A stretch of DNA of 14,338 bases. Origin: Chloroflexota bacterium. Its GTDB lineage: Bacteria; Chloroflexota; Limnocylindria; Limnocylindrales; CSP1-4. Where the stretch lies: the NCBI GenBank assembly GCA_021785115.1, contig JAJYGO010000412.1:1-14338 (forward strand), read 5' to 3'. The position numbers and the translations under genes are program-made. The notes beneath the pieces are model-generated. The model was not told where the DNA came from. It saw nothing but the letters and a program-made list of their open reading frames with translations, and did not search any database. Position 1 is the first letter of the stretch; each line of letters starts with the position of its first letter. This document shows positions 1 through 6,053 of the stretch, piece by piece.

Positions 1-301
1 TGGGCGGCGGGGCCACGTTCGGCATGGCGAAGGAGGTGGTCACCCCGCCGGCCGCGCAGGCGCTGGTGGCCGTGACGATGTCCTCCTTGTGGGTGAAGCC
101 CGGCTCGCGGTGGTGCGAGTGGACGTCGATCGCGCCCGGGAGGACGTGCCTGCCGGTGGCGTCGATCACCCGCGACGCCTCGAGCGGCGTGCCCGGCGCC
201 ACGATCGCGGCGATCTGCTCGCCGTCGATCGCGATGTCGGCGGCGTAGCGGCCGGTGGCCGTGACGAGGGTGCCGCCGCGGATGACGAGGTCGTATGACA
301 C
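1..301 (-). CDS. Dihydroorotase-like cyclic amidohydrolase (N-terminal part, cut by window edge)
   Basis: The first 100 residues of a metal-dependent amidohydrolase of the dihydroorotase/allantoinase/hydantoinase group, which hydrolyse cyclic amides. Seen: the usual N-terminal beta-sandwich opening ([13 protein letters not shown]), then [10 protein letters not shown] at residues 59-68, giving metal ligands H61 and H63, followed by AAGGVTT (83-89) and MPN (93-95). R65 and N95 match the Arg and Asn that bind the substrate carboxylate in dihydroorotases; allantoinases and hydantoinases usually differ here. The inference is a ring substrate bearing a carboxylate, but the carboxylated Lys, the later His ligands and the catalytic Asp lie outside the window. 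The start is a GTG with GGAGG six bases upstream. An in-frame ATG is not available nearby. It begins 13 bases after the stop of the alpha/beta-hydrolase gene, so the two are probably co-transcribed. A housekeeping pyrimidine role is possible but unlikely in this setting. Confidence 0.85.
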   Translation of the reverse strand, partial: MSYDLVIRGGTLVTATGRYAADIAIDGEQIAAIVAPGTPLEASRVIDATGRHVLPGAIDVHSHHREPGFTHKEDIVTATSACAAGGVTTSFAMPNVAPPP

Positions 302-314
302 CTGGAACCTCCGG

Positions 315-1265
315 TCAGGCCGTCGGGCGGGACAGGCGGACCACCTCGGCCTCGGCTGCCCGCTCGTGGACAACCACCTCGCCCGAGACGAGGTGGCGCT
401 GGAACCACTGCACGATCAGGGGGTTCACCACGTCCCGGTACTGCGCGTACGCGGCGTAGTGCGTGGTGCCCGTCTGGACGACGAGCCGCTTCGGACCGCC
501 CGCCCGCTCGTACAGGGCGTAGGCGTGGTCCTCCGGCGTGGTGGCGTCGTTCTCGACCGCGATGAGCATCAGGGCCCGGGGCGCGATCCTGTCGACCACG
601 TCGATCGGGCGATAGGCGAAGATCGCCTCGGCGCTGGCGAGCTGCACCAGCTTGGGCACCTTGTCGTCCACGTCGGACTTGACGGTCGTCGTGCGGCGCT
701 CCGGGGTCGGCACCATGATCCCCTCGCGCGGGGGCACCAGCTCCGACTCGCCGGTGGTCACGAACCGGACCCGGTCGGCCCGGACGCGCTCCAGGAACTC
801 GAGCCACTCGTGCTCGCGGCGCATCCGGTGGAGCCAGTCCCGCCCGTCGGCCACGGGGACCTGGGACACCACGGCCTTGACGCGCGGGTCAAGCCCGGCC
901 GCGTACACGGCGTTGCCGCCGCCGGTCCCGCCTGACCCGAAGATCCCGATCCGGCCGCGATCGATCTCCGGGCGGGACTCGAGGTAGCTGACCGCCGCCC
1001 AGTAGTCCGCAACCTGGCCCATGGGGTCGAGGTACGTGGCGTCGCCCTGGCTGTCGCCGAAGCCGCGGTAGTCGAACACGAACACGGCCATGCCGGCCGC
1101 GATCAGCGCCTCGTGGTAGGGCTGGTACAGCCGCGCCGTCCGCAGGCCCAGCCACCCGGGACCCTGGGCGATGCCCGGGATCGGCCGATCGCCGTCGTCG
1201 GGGAGCATGAGGGTCCCCGCCAGTTCGGCGCCGTGACTGTGGAACCGGACCTCCTCGATGCGCAT
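315..1265 (-). CDS. Alpha/beta-hydrolase with atypical nucleophile elbow
   Basis: A 316-residue protein with an alpha/beta-hydrolase fold, nearest in style to the S15/CocE-like and dienelactone-hydrolase-like esterases and peptidases. Seen: the strand-turn segment [13 protein letters not shown] (62-74), the elbow region [13 protein letters not shown] (107-119), a likely acid at D240 ([11 protein letters not shown]) and a likely catalytic His at H269 (GTTHYAAY). The elbow has no usable serine: relatives read GxSxxGG or GxSxGG, whereas the nucleophile position here is G112 in one register or T114 (GxTxG) in the other. It may therefore use Thr, be a non-hydrolytic member, or belong to a variant subfamily. 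No signal peptide is seen, so it is probably cytosolic. The ATG follows a GAGGGG-like ribosome site. It is first in a unit with the amidohydrolase gene and has its own promoter-like region around 1332-1363. The substrate is unknown. Confidence 0.85.
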   Translation of the reverse strand: MRIEEVRFHSHGAELAGTLMLPDDGDRPIPGIAQGPGWLGLRTARLYQPYHEALIAAGMAVFVFDYRGFGDSQGDATYLDPMGQVADYWAAVSYLESRPEIDRGRIGIFGSGGTGGGNAVYAAGLDPRVKAVVSQVPVADGRDWLHRMRREHEWLEFLERVRADRVRFVTTGESELVPPREGIMVPTPERRTTTVKSDVDDKVPKLVQLASAEAIFAYRPIDVVDRIAPRALMLIAVENDATTPEDHAYALYERAGGPKRLVVQTGTTHYAAYAQYRDVVNPLIVQWFQRHLVSGEVVVHERAAEAEVVRLSRPTA

Positions 1266-1331
1266 GGCCCCTCACTCGGTGCTCCGTCAGGTCGGCGCGA
1301 GCCGACGCCCCACTCTCCTCGGGGCACGTCG

Positions 1332-1363
1332 AGTGTAGCCAAAGCGGCTTGTTTTGTCTACAA
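1332..1363 (-). promoter_or_regulatory. Promoter with overlapping dyad, upstream of the hydrolase gene
   Basis: Reading the minus strand, the dyad CTTGTAGACAA (perfect TTGTnnACAA inverted repeat at 1354-1363) contains TAGACA (1360-1355). Exactly 17 bases later lies TACACT (1337-1332). This fits a sigma70-type promoter with about 60 bases of leader before the hydrolase ATG. The dyad is one of five similar ones in the window and is a likely operator for the GntR-family regulator encoded just upstream. The promoter assignment is by consensus only. Confidence 0.5.
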
Positions 1364-1575
1364 GTTGACCTAGATCGGCATCTCATTGGGCATGCTTGTC
1401 CACGGTCGCCGACAGGTTGGGACAACGGCGCAGGCGGCGGCGGTCGGCGTCCGGTGGACCATCGATCTGGCGGTTGCAGGCCCGTGGCCGCCCGGGTCCG
1501 ACGGCGGCTGACGGCAGGCTCGAAGCGGGTGCCGGTTGCGAGTGAGCGGGCGGCGGGGTTACGGCCCCGTCAGGG
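1364..1575. other. Non-coding gap between regulator and hydrolase genes
   Basis: The region 1266-1575 (310 bases) has no convincing gene. Its left part holds the hydrolase leader and promoter described separately. In the rest I see no clear RNA gene, repeat or strong T-tailed terminator. The open frames crossing it lack a ribosome site and resemble no family I know. It is long for this compact window, so the regulator transcript may end here or a small RNA may be hidden. Confidence 0.4.
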
Positions 1576-2304
1576 TCAGGAGACCAGGCGGTGGTCGCCC
1601 CGGTCTCGAGCCTCGGCCTCCCGGATGTACCGGCGGATCAGCGCAGCGACACGCCGGTAGTGCCGGCTGAGGCTGGTCACGGCACCCTCGGCGTCGCCAG
1701 CCTTGATCGCCTCCCAGAACTCGCGGTGGACCGATGACGAGTGCTGGATCGTCGCCCAGCGCAGGAGCCGGGCGATCTCCTGGCGGAGCCGCATGATGAG
1801 GCCCACCAGCCGAGGCCGGCCGGTCACCGAGTAGAGCCGCAGGTAGAACTGCTCCCGCGCGGCCAGCTGCTCGTCAGGCGTGGCCGCCCCCTCCATGGCC
1901 TGGAACAGCGCCTCCAGCTCCTCGAGGTCCACATCGGTCAGCATCGGGACCGCCAGGCGCACGGCGTGGCCCTCGAGCAGGATCCGGAGGTCATAGACCT
2001 CCTCGGCGTCGTCCGCGTCGAGGGTCGTCACCGTGAAGCCCCGGTTCGGGGCCGACGACACGATCCCCTCGTACTCGAGCGCCCTGAGCGCCTCGCGGAC
2101 CGGGATCCGACTGGTGCCGAACACGTCGGCCAGCTCCTCCTGGCGCAGGCGCATGCCTGGCGCGAGGACGCCGGACAGGATGGCCTTCCTGACCGCCGAC
2201 AGGACCAGGTCCTGCGCGGTCACGTTCTCGCCGCGGGCCTCCTCGATGATCTCGAGGAACTTCTCGTCGGCTTCGCCGTTCCTGGCTTCTGCCCCCTTGT
2301 TCAC
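1576..2304 (-). CDS. GntR-family transcriptional regulator, FCD subfamily
   Basis: A 242-residue regulator with an N-terminal winged helix-turn-helix (about 30-95), whose recognition segment reads LADVFGTSRIPVREALRALEYEGIV (58-82), typical of GntR. It is followed by an all-helical FCD effector domain (about 100-232). FCD proteins usually bind a metal through Asp and His in a DxxFH motif plus two later His. Here the later ones are present (H193 in VHREF, H215 in SRHYRR), but the first motif reads REQFY (150-154), so both Asp and His are replaced. Effector sensing may not depend on metal. I chose the GTG at 2304 because it follows a GGAGG-rich stretch. An upstream in-frame ATG at 2487 would add 61 low-complexity residues and run through the palindromic operator. 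It is divergent from the MFS gene and probably autoregulated. It is the natural candidate to control the whole cluster. Confidence 0.92.
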   Translation of the reverse strand: MNKGAEARNGEADEKFLEIIEEARGENVTAQDLVLSAVRKAILSGVLAPGMRLRQEELADVFGTSRIPVREALRALEYEGIVSSAPNRGFTVTTLDADDAEEVYDLRILLEGHAVRLAVPMLTDVDLEELEALFQAMEGAATPDEQLAAREQFYLRLYSVTGRPRLVGLIMRLRQEIARLLRWATIQHSSSVHREFWEAIKAGDAEGAVTSLSRHYRRVAALIRRYIREAEARDRGDHRLVS

Positions 2305-2453
2305 GATCTCCTCGCCTCCTGATCGGCCGAGTCCTCGGGCCGCCCGCTGGTGATGACGGTCGGTTGTCCCGGTGCCGAAGCCGGCGCACCGACTGACGGG
2401 CGACTCGCCTGCTGCTCGCCTGGGACGCTCGTTCAGACAGACGCGTCGTTGCC

Positions 2454-2469
2454 AGAATGTATACATTCT
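2454..2469. promoter_or_regulatory. Perfect 16-bp palindrome, probable GntR operator
   Basis: AGAATGTATACATTCT is its own reverse complement over all 16 bases and is flanked by GCC and GGC offset by one base. It lies between the divergent regulator and MFS genes. The TGTATACA core matches the TTGT-nn-ACAA pattern bound by many FCD-type GntR proteins. A weaker related half-site, TTGTCCATAA, follows at 2480-2489. The position is ideal for autoregulation and control of the transporter. Confidence 0.65.
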
Positions 2470-2484
2470 TGGCAATCTTTTGTC

Positions 2485-2490
2485 CATAAT
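2485..2490 (+). promoter_or_regulatory. Possible -10 element of the MFS gene
   Basis: CATAAT matches the TATAAT consensus at five of six positions and ends 17 bases before the MFS GTG start. No -35 at the ideal distance is evident; TATACA inside the palindrome is 19 bases upstream, so the pairing is doubtful. If real, the operator at 2454-2469 would sit over the -35 region and a bound regulator would block transcription. Confidence 0.3.
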
Positions 2491-2507
2491 CGCCCCGAGG
2501 GCCTACC

Positions 2508-3929
2508 GTGGACCACGATCTGGCTCGCGTCCCCATCCTCGAGCGCCTCGGCCCGTTCCGCCACCGGCCGTTCGCCCTGTACTGGGCGGGCGGCCTGCTT
2601 TCGAATCTCGGGACGTGGCTCCAGACCGTGGCTGCGTCGATCTTCGTCTACCAGCTGACCGGCTCGGCGCTGGCGGTCGGGCTCCTCAACTTCGCTGGCT
2701 TCGTGCCGATCCTGCTGTTCTCCGTCGCCGGCGGCCTAGTCTCAGACAGGTTCGACCGGCGGCGCGTCGTGATCCTCACTCACGTCGTCTCGACGGTGGC
2801 GGCGGGCGGGCTGGCCGCCCTGACGCTCTCGGGGTCGGTGGACCAGGTCGACCTGGTGGTCACGGCGTTCGTGCTCAACACCGCCTACGCGATCGCCAAG
2901 CCCTCGCTGACCGCGATCCTGCCCAGCCTCGTTCCGCGTGACGAGATCACGGACGCGGCCGGCCTCAACTCCCTCCAGTTCGTCCTGGGCCAGATCGCCG
3001 GGCCGGTGATCGCGACCATCGTCATCGCCGTCGCCGGGGCCGGCTGGGCGTTCCTCGTCAACGCGCTGACGTACCTCGGGCCCATCGCCAGCATGGTCTA
3101 CCTGCAGCGCCGGCACCTCGGCGCGAACCGGCCCCTGGGCGCGGGCCGGGTGGCGAGGCCCGCTCCGCTCCTCGCGCCAGCCGCGGCCGGCGCGGCCGCC
3201 CGGGCGTCGGAAGACCGCCCTGCCGAGGGCAGTGCCGTCGACTTCGTCAGGCGAGAGCCGTGGGTTCTGGCGCTGCTGGTCGGCGTCGTCGCCACAAGTG
3301 CGCCGATGGAGGCGGTTCGGACCCTCTCGCCGGCGATCGCGACGGTGGCCCTCGGCGCGGCTGGCGGCGATGCCGGGCTGGTGGTGGCGGCCCAGGCCGC
3401 AGGATCGGCGCTGGCGCTGGTGCTGTTCGTGCCGCTCCGCCGACGCGGCTTCGCGAAGGCCATGCGGACGCTCGGCTTCGTCATCCAGGCCGCCGGGCTC
3501 GCCCTCACCGCGTTCGCCCCGACGTTCATCGTCGGGCTGGCCGGAGTGGCGCTCGACGGGTTCGGATTCTCGCTCGGGTTCCCGATCCTCACCGGCACCC
3601 TCCAGGCCGAGGTGCCCGACGCCATGCGCGGCCGGGTCATGGCGTTCCACCAGATGGCCCATCTCGGCAATCGGCCGTTCACGGCGCTCGCGGTCGGCAC
3701 CCTTGCCGCGGTGTTCGGCGTGCGCGAGGCCGTCCTCGCGGCGGTGGTGCTCGCCCCGCTGGGCATCGTGGCCACGCGCCGGGCATGGCGCCTGCTGGAC
3801 GCGGGTCCTTCTCGGGCGGGAGTCGAGGACGCAGCCGCGCCGGCAGCTGCACCGCGCCCACGGTCCGGCGACGTCGAAGGGCGCCTGCTGGCCGAGGATG
3901 CTGCGACCCCGGACCCCTTGGCCTCCTGA
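2508..3929 (+). CDS. MFS transporter (EntS/MFS_3-like exporter group)
   Basis: A 473-residue integral membrane protein with two sets of hydrophobic helices separated by a hydrophilic loop at about 200-248. Seen: a cytosolic N-terminus reading LGPFRHRPFALYWAGGLLSN (14-33), characteristic of the EntS/MFS_3 group of drug and siderophore exporters, and MFS motif A as GLVSDRFDRRRVV (76-88) after the second helix. The C-terminal tail from about 430 is Ala/Pro-rich and not membrane-spanning. The start is GTG, preceded by GAGGG at six bases. In this cluster it may export a toxic intermediate or move the substrate; the sequence does not tell direction or ligand. It is divergent from the regulator gene, shares the palindromic operator region with it, and converges on the aldehyde dehydrogenase gene. 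Confidence 0.9.
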   Translation: MDHDLARVPILERLGPFRHRPFALYWAGGLLSNLGTWLQTVAASIFVYQLTGSALAVGLLNFAGFVPILLFSVAGGLVSDRFDRRRVVILTHVVSTVAAGGLAALTLSGSVDQVDLVVTAFVLNTAYAIAKPSLTAILPSLVPRDEITDAAGLNSLQFVLGQIAGPVIATIVIAVAGAGWAFLVNALTYLGPIASMVYLQRRHLGANRPLGAGRVARPAPLLAPAAAGAAARASEDRPAEGSAVDFVRREPWVLALLVGVVATSAPMEAVRTLSPAIATVALGAAGGDAGLVVAAQAAGSALALVLFVPLRRRGFAKAMRTLGFVIQAAGLALTAFAPTFIVGLAGVALDGFGFSLGFPILTGTLQAEVPDAMRGRVMAFHQMAHLGNRPFTALAVGTLAAVFGVREAVLAAVVLAPLGIVATRRAWRLLDAGPSRAGVEDAAAPAAAPRPRSGDVEGRLLAEDAATPDPLAS

Positions 3930-3973
3930 ACTGCGGTCTGGCCGCGAGGATCGCAGTCGCGCCCTCGGGGCGC
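3930..3973. terminator. Stem-loops between convergent MFS and aldehyde dehydrogenase genes
   Basis: Two inverted repeats lie in the 79-base convergent gap: ACTGCG/CGCAGT (3930-3935 with 3952-3957) and a tighter GCGCCC-TCG-GGGCGC hairpin at 3959-3973. There is no T-tract, as often happens in high-GC genomes, so a bidirectional terminator role is inferred from position and fold only. Confidence 0.4.
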
Positions 3974-4008
3974 CTCGACCGTGCCGCCCGGCGTCCCGGC
4001 GTGTCCGG

Positions 4009-5493
4009 CTACCCGATCCGCACGTTGACGGCCCGCAGGCGGGTCATCGAGAGGATCTCCTCCAGGCCGTGCTCCGCGCCGACGCCCGAGTCCCGCCAGC
4101 CGCCGAACGGGACCGCCGGGAACCTCGTCTCCACGTCATTGACCCAGACGTAGCCCGCCTCGAGCGCGTCGACCATGCGGAAGGCGCGGTCGATGTCGCG
4201 CGTCCAGACTGCCGCGGTCAGCCCGTAGGCGCCCTCGTTCGCGAGCGCGACAGCCTCCGTTTCGTCCTCGAACGTGAGGGCGGCCAGGACGGGTCCGAAC
4301 ACCTCCTCGTCCGCAAGCTCGGTCCCGGGGCGCACCCGGTCGACGACGGTCGGCTCGAAGAACGCGCCCTCCGCCAGCTCGGCCGCGTCCGGCACGCCCC
4401 CGCCCGCCAGGACCCGGGCGCCGGCAGCGGTCGCGCGTGACACCGCGCCGACGCAGCGGGCGCGCGCCGCCGGACTGATCAGCGAGCCCATCTCCGTCAT
4501 GGGGTCCGTCGGGAGTCCGATCCGGATCCGGCTCACCGCCGCGGCGACGCGCTCGAGGACCGGGCCCGCGATCGAGGCGTGGATGACGAGCCGGCTCGTC
4601 GACCCGCAGCTCTGACCCTGGACCCGCGTGTAGTTCATGCCCCGCACGATGGCCGCTGCCGCCTCGTCCACGTCGACGTCCGGGAACACCAGGATCGGGT
4701 TCTTGCCGCCCAACTCGAGCGACAGCGTCTTGACGTGTCCGCTGGCGGCCGCCTCGGCCTGGATCCGGAGGGCCGTCGCGGTGCTGCCCGTGAACGTGAG
4801 GCGGCGGACGGCCGGGTGCCGCACCAGGGCCGCCCCCGTCGCGGGCCCCCCGGCGACGACCGAGACGACGCCGTCCGGCACCAGCCCGGCCGTGAGCTCC
4901 CCGACCGCGAGCGCCGACAGCGGCGCCAGTTCGCTGGGCTTGAGCACCACGCAGTTGCCGGCGACGAGCGCGGTCGCGAGCCTCGCGCAGGTGAACATCG
5001 TGGGGTGGTTGAACGTGATCATGCGGCCCACGACGCCCCACGGCTCGCGCTGCGTGTAGTGGTGCCCCGGCAGCGGGAACGTCTCACCACGCACCTCGAG
5101 CGCGAGCCCGGCCGCCTCGCGCGCCAGCCGCACGCCCTTGGTGACGTCGGCGCGCATCGCCGCCAGCGGGTTGCCAGTGTCATGCGCGTCGAGGAGCGCG
5201 AGGTCGTCCGCGCGGGCGGAGACGCGGGCGGCCAGCTCGGTCACGATGGCGCCCCGCTCGCGTGCCGGCACCCGCCGCCAGGCCCGGAACGCCTCGAGGC
5301 CCGACACGGCCGCACGGTCCACGCCCGCCTCGCCGGCATCCGCGAGGCGGGCGATCCGCCGCCCCGTCGCAGGGGCGAGGACATCGAGCACGGGTGTGCC
5401 ATCGGCCGGAGCCTCGGCGTGCCCTCCGATGAACGACCCCACGACGGGGGCACCACCCCGGTCGAGTGCATCGAGCAGCGTGTCCAGGATCAT
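4009..5493 (-). CDS. NAD(P)-dependent aldehyde dehydrogenase
   Basis: A 494-residue member of the ALDH superfamily, full length for the family, oxidising an aldehyde to a carboxylate. The catalytic set is complete: N162 in MITFNHP (oxyanion), K185 in VLKPSE (cofactor binding), the FTGST turn (234-238) of the nucleotide fold, general base E260 in LELGGKNP, and nucleophile C296 in QGQSCGSTSR. The late EEVFGPVL motif is also present. The ATG at 5493 fits the family N-terminus. An in-frame ATG at 5589 would add 32 residues, read through the promoter dyad and overlap the divergent CoxG-like gene, so I rejected it. The ribosome site is weak. The gene stands alone on this strand, divergent from the CoxG-like and GMC genes. 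The likely job is to oxidise the aldehyde made by the neighbouring GMC enzyme; the true substrate is unknown. Confidence 0.95.
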   Translation of the reverse strand: MILDTLLDALDRGGAPVVGSFIGGHAEAPADGTPVLDVLAPATGRRIARLADAGEAGVDRAAVSGLEAFRAWRRVPARERGAIVTELAARVSARADDLALLDAHDTGNPLAAMRADVTKGVRLAREAAGLALEVRGETFPLPGHHYTQREPWGVVGRMITFNHPTMFTCARLATALVAGNCVVLKPSELAPLSALAVGELTAGLVPDGVVSVVAGGPATGAALVRHPAVRRLTFTGSTATALRIQAEAAASGHVKTLSLELGGKNPILVFPDVDVDEAAAAIVRGMNYTRVQGQSCGSTSRLVIHASIAGPVLERVAAAVSRIRIGLPTDPMTEMGSLISPAARARCVGAVSRATAAGARVLAGGGVPDAAELAEGAFFEPTVVDRVRPGTELADEEVFGPVLAALTFEDETEAVALANEGAYGLTAAVWTRDIDRAFRMVDALEAGYVWVNDVETRFPAVPFGGWRDSGVGAEHGLEEILSMTRLRAVNVRIG

Positions 5494-5506
5494 GGTCAAC
5501 CGCCAG

Positions 5507-5540
5507 CTTGTATGCAGTAGACTCCGGATTGTAGACATTC
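5507..5540. promoter_or_regulatory. Divergent control region with dyad, aldehyde dehydrogenase / CoxG-like genes
   Basis: ATTGTAGACATT (5528-5539) is a variant of the cluster dyad, and a second related string, TTGTATGCA, is at 5508-5516. On the minus strand TCTACA (5535-5530) is followed after 17 bases by TACAAG (5512-5507), a promoter-like pair that would give the aldehyde dehydrogenase a very short leader. The plus-strand promoter for the CoxG-like gene must lie in the same 77-base gap but is not clear. One regulator could control both directions. Confidence 0.45.
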
Positions 5541-5570
5541 CAACCCAACAGCACGAGACCGGACAGCTCC

Positions 5571-6053
5571 ATGCGGCTTCGAGGCGCAATTCGCATCGCG
5601 GCCACGCCCTCGGCGACGTGGGCGCAACTCGTGGCGCCGGTCAGCCTCGCCGGGTGCGTGCCCGGGGCGCGCGATGTCCGACAGGTCGACGACCGCACGT
5701 TCCAGGGGACCGTCCACGCCGCGGTGGGGCCGATGGACGGCGAGTTCGGCTTCACCGCCTCGATCGAGGAGGCGAGCTTCCCGGACACCCTCGTCGTGAG
5801 GATCGAGGGGGTGGACACGGTCACCCGGAGCCGGCTCGAGGCTGCCGTGCGAGCCAGCCTGAGCGAGGCCCCCGGCGGCACTGAGCTCGCCTACGACGCC
5901 TCGGTCGGCGTCCACGGCCGGCTCGCGATCCTGGGCGAGATGGTCCTGCGCGCGACCGCCAGCCTGATGATCGACAGCGCCGCGGCGTGTCTCCGCCGGC
6001 GGCTCGAGGCCGTGGACCCGGCGGTGGCCGGGCCGGCCGGGGGCGTGACGTGA
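5571..6053 (+). CDS. CoxG-like SRPBCC protein (CO dehydrogenase subunit G family)
   Basis: A 160-residue START/SRPBCC-fold protein of the CoxG family. Seen: the family opening (MRLRGAIRIAATPSATWAQL), the VAPVSLAGCVPGARDVRQVD region, a VHAAVGPMDGEFGF strand pair (48-61), and the GRLAILGEMVL helix start (115-125) before a C-terminal amphipathic helix. In Afipia carboxidovorans CoxG is reported to help anchor the CO dehydrogenase to the membrane. Relatives are found beside many molybdenum hydroxylases that do not use CO. Here it is not in the hydroxylase operon: it overlaps the GMC oxidoreductase gene (GTGA, 6050-6053), 3.4 kb from the Mo-hydroxylase genes. It could serve either enzyme or bind a hydrophobic metabolite. 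The ATG was chosen by match to the family N-terminus; the ribosome site is poor. Confidence 0.8.
   Translation: MRLRGAIRIAATPSATWAQLVAPVSLAGCVPGARDVRQVDDRTFQGTVHAAVGPMDGEFGFTASIEEASFPDTLVVRIEGVDTVTRSRLEAAVRASLSEAPGGTELAYDASVGVHGRLAILGEMVLRATASLMIDSAAACLRRRLEAVDPAVAGPAGGVT

Noticed and set aside
255..935. Plus-strand open frame of 226 codons
   Set aside because: It is the antisense shadow of the alpha/beta-hydrolase gene, with His/Arg/Gly-rich composition and no recognisable domain.
2305..2487. Longer start (ATG at 2487) for the GntR regulator
   Set aside because: The added 61 residues are low complexity, would translate through the palindromic operator, and the GTG at 2304 has a good ribosome site and gives the usual family length.
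5494..5589. Longer start for the aldehyde dehydrogenase
   Set aside because: It would overlap the divergent CoxG-like start and read through the promoter dyad; the extra residues do not look like an ALDH N-terminus.
5987..6049. Longer start for the GMC oxidoreductase
   Set aside because: It lies inside the CoxG-like gene and adds a Gly/Arg/Pro-rich stretch before the FAD fold; the GTG overlapping the upstream stop fits better.
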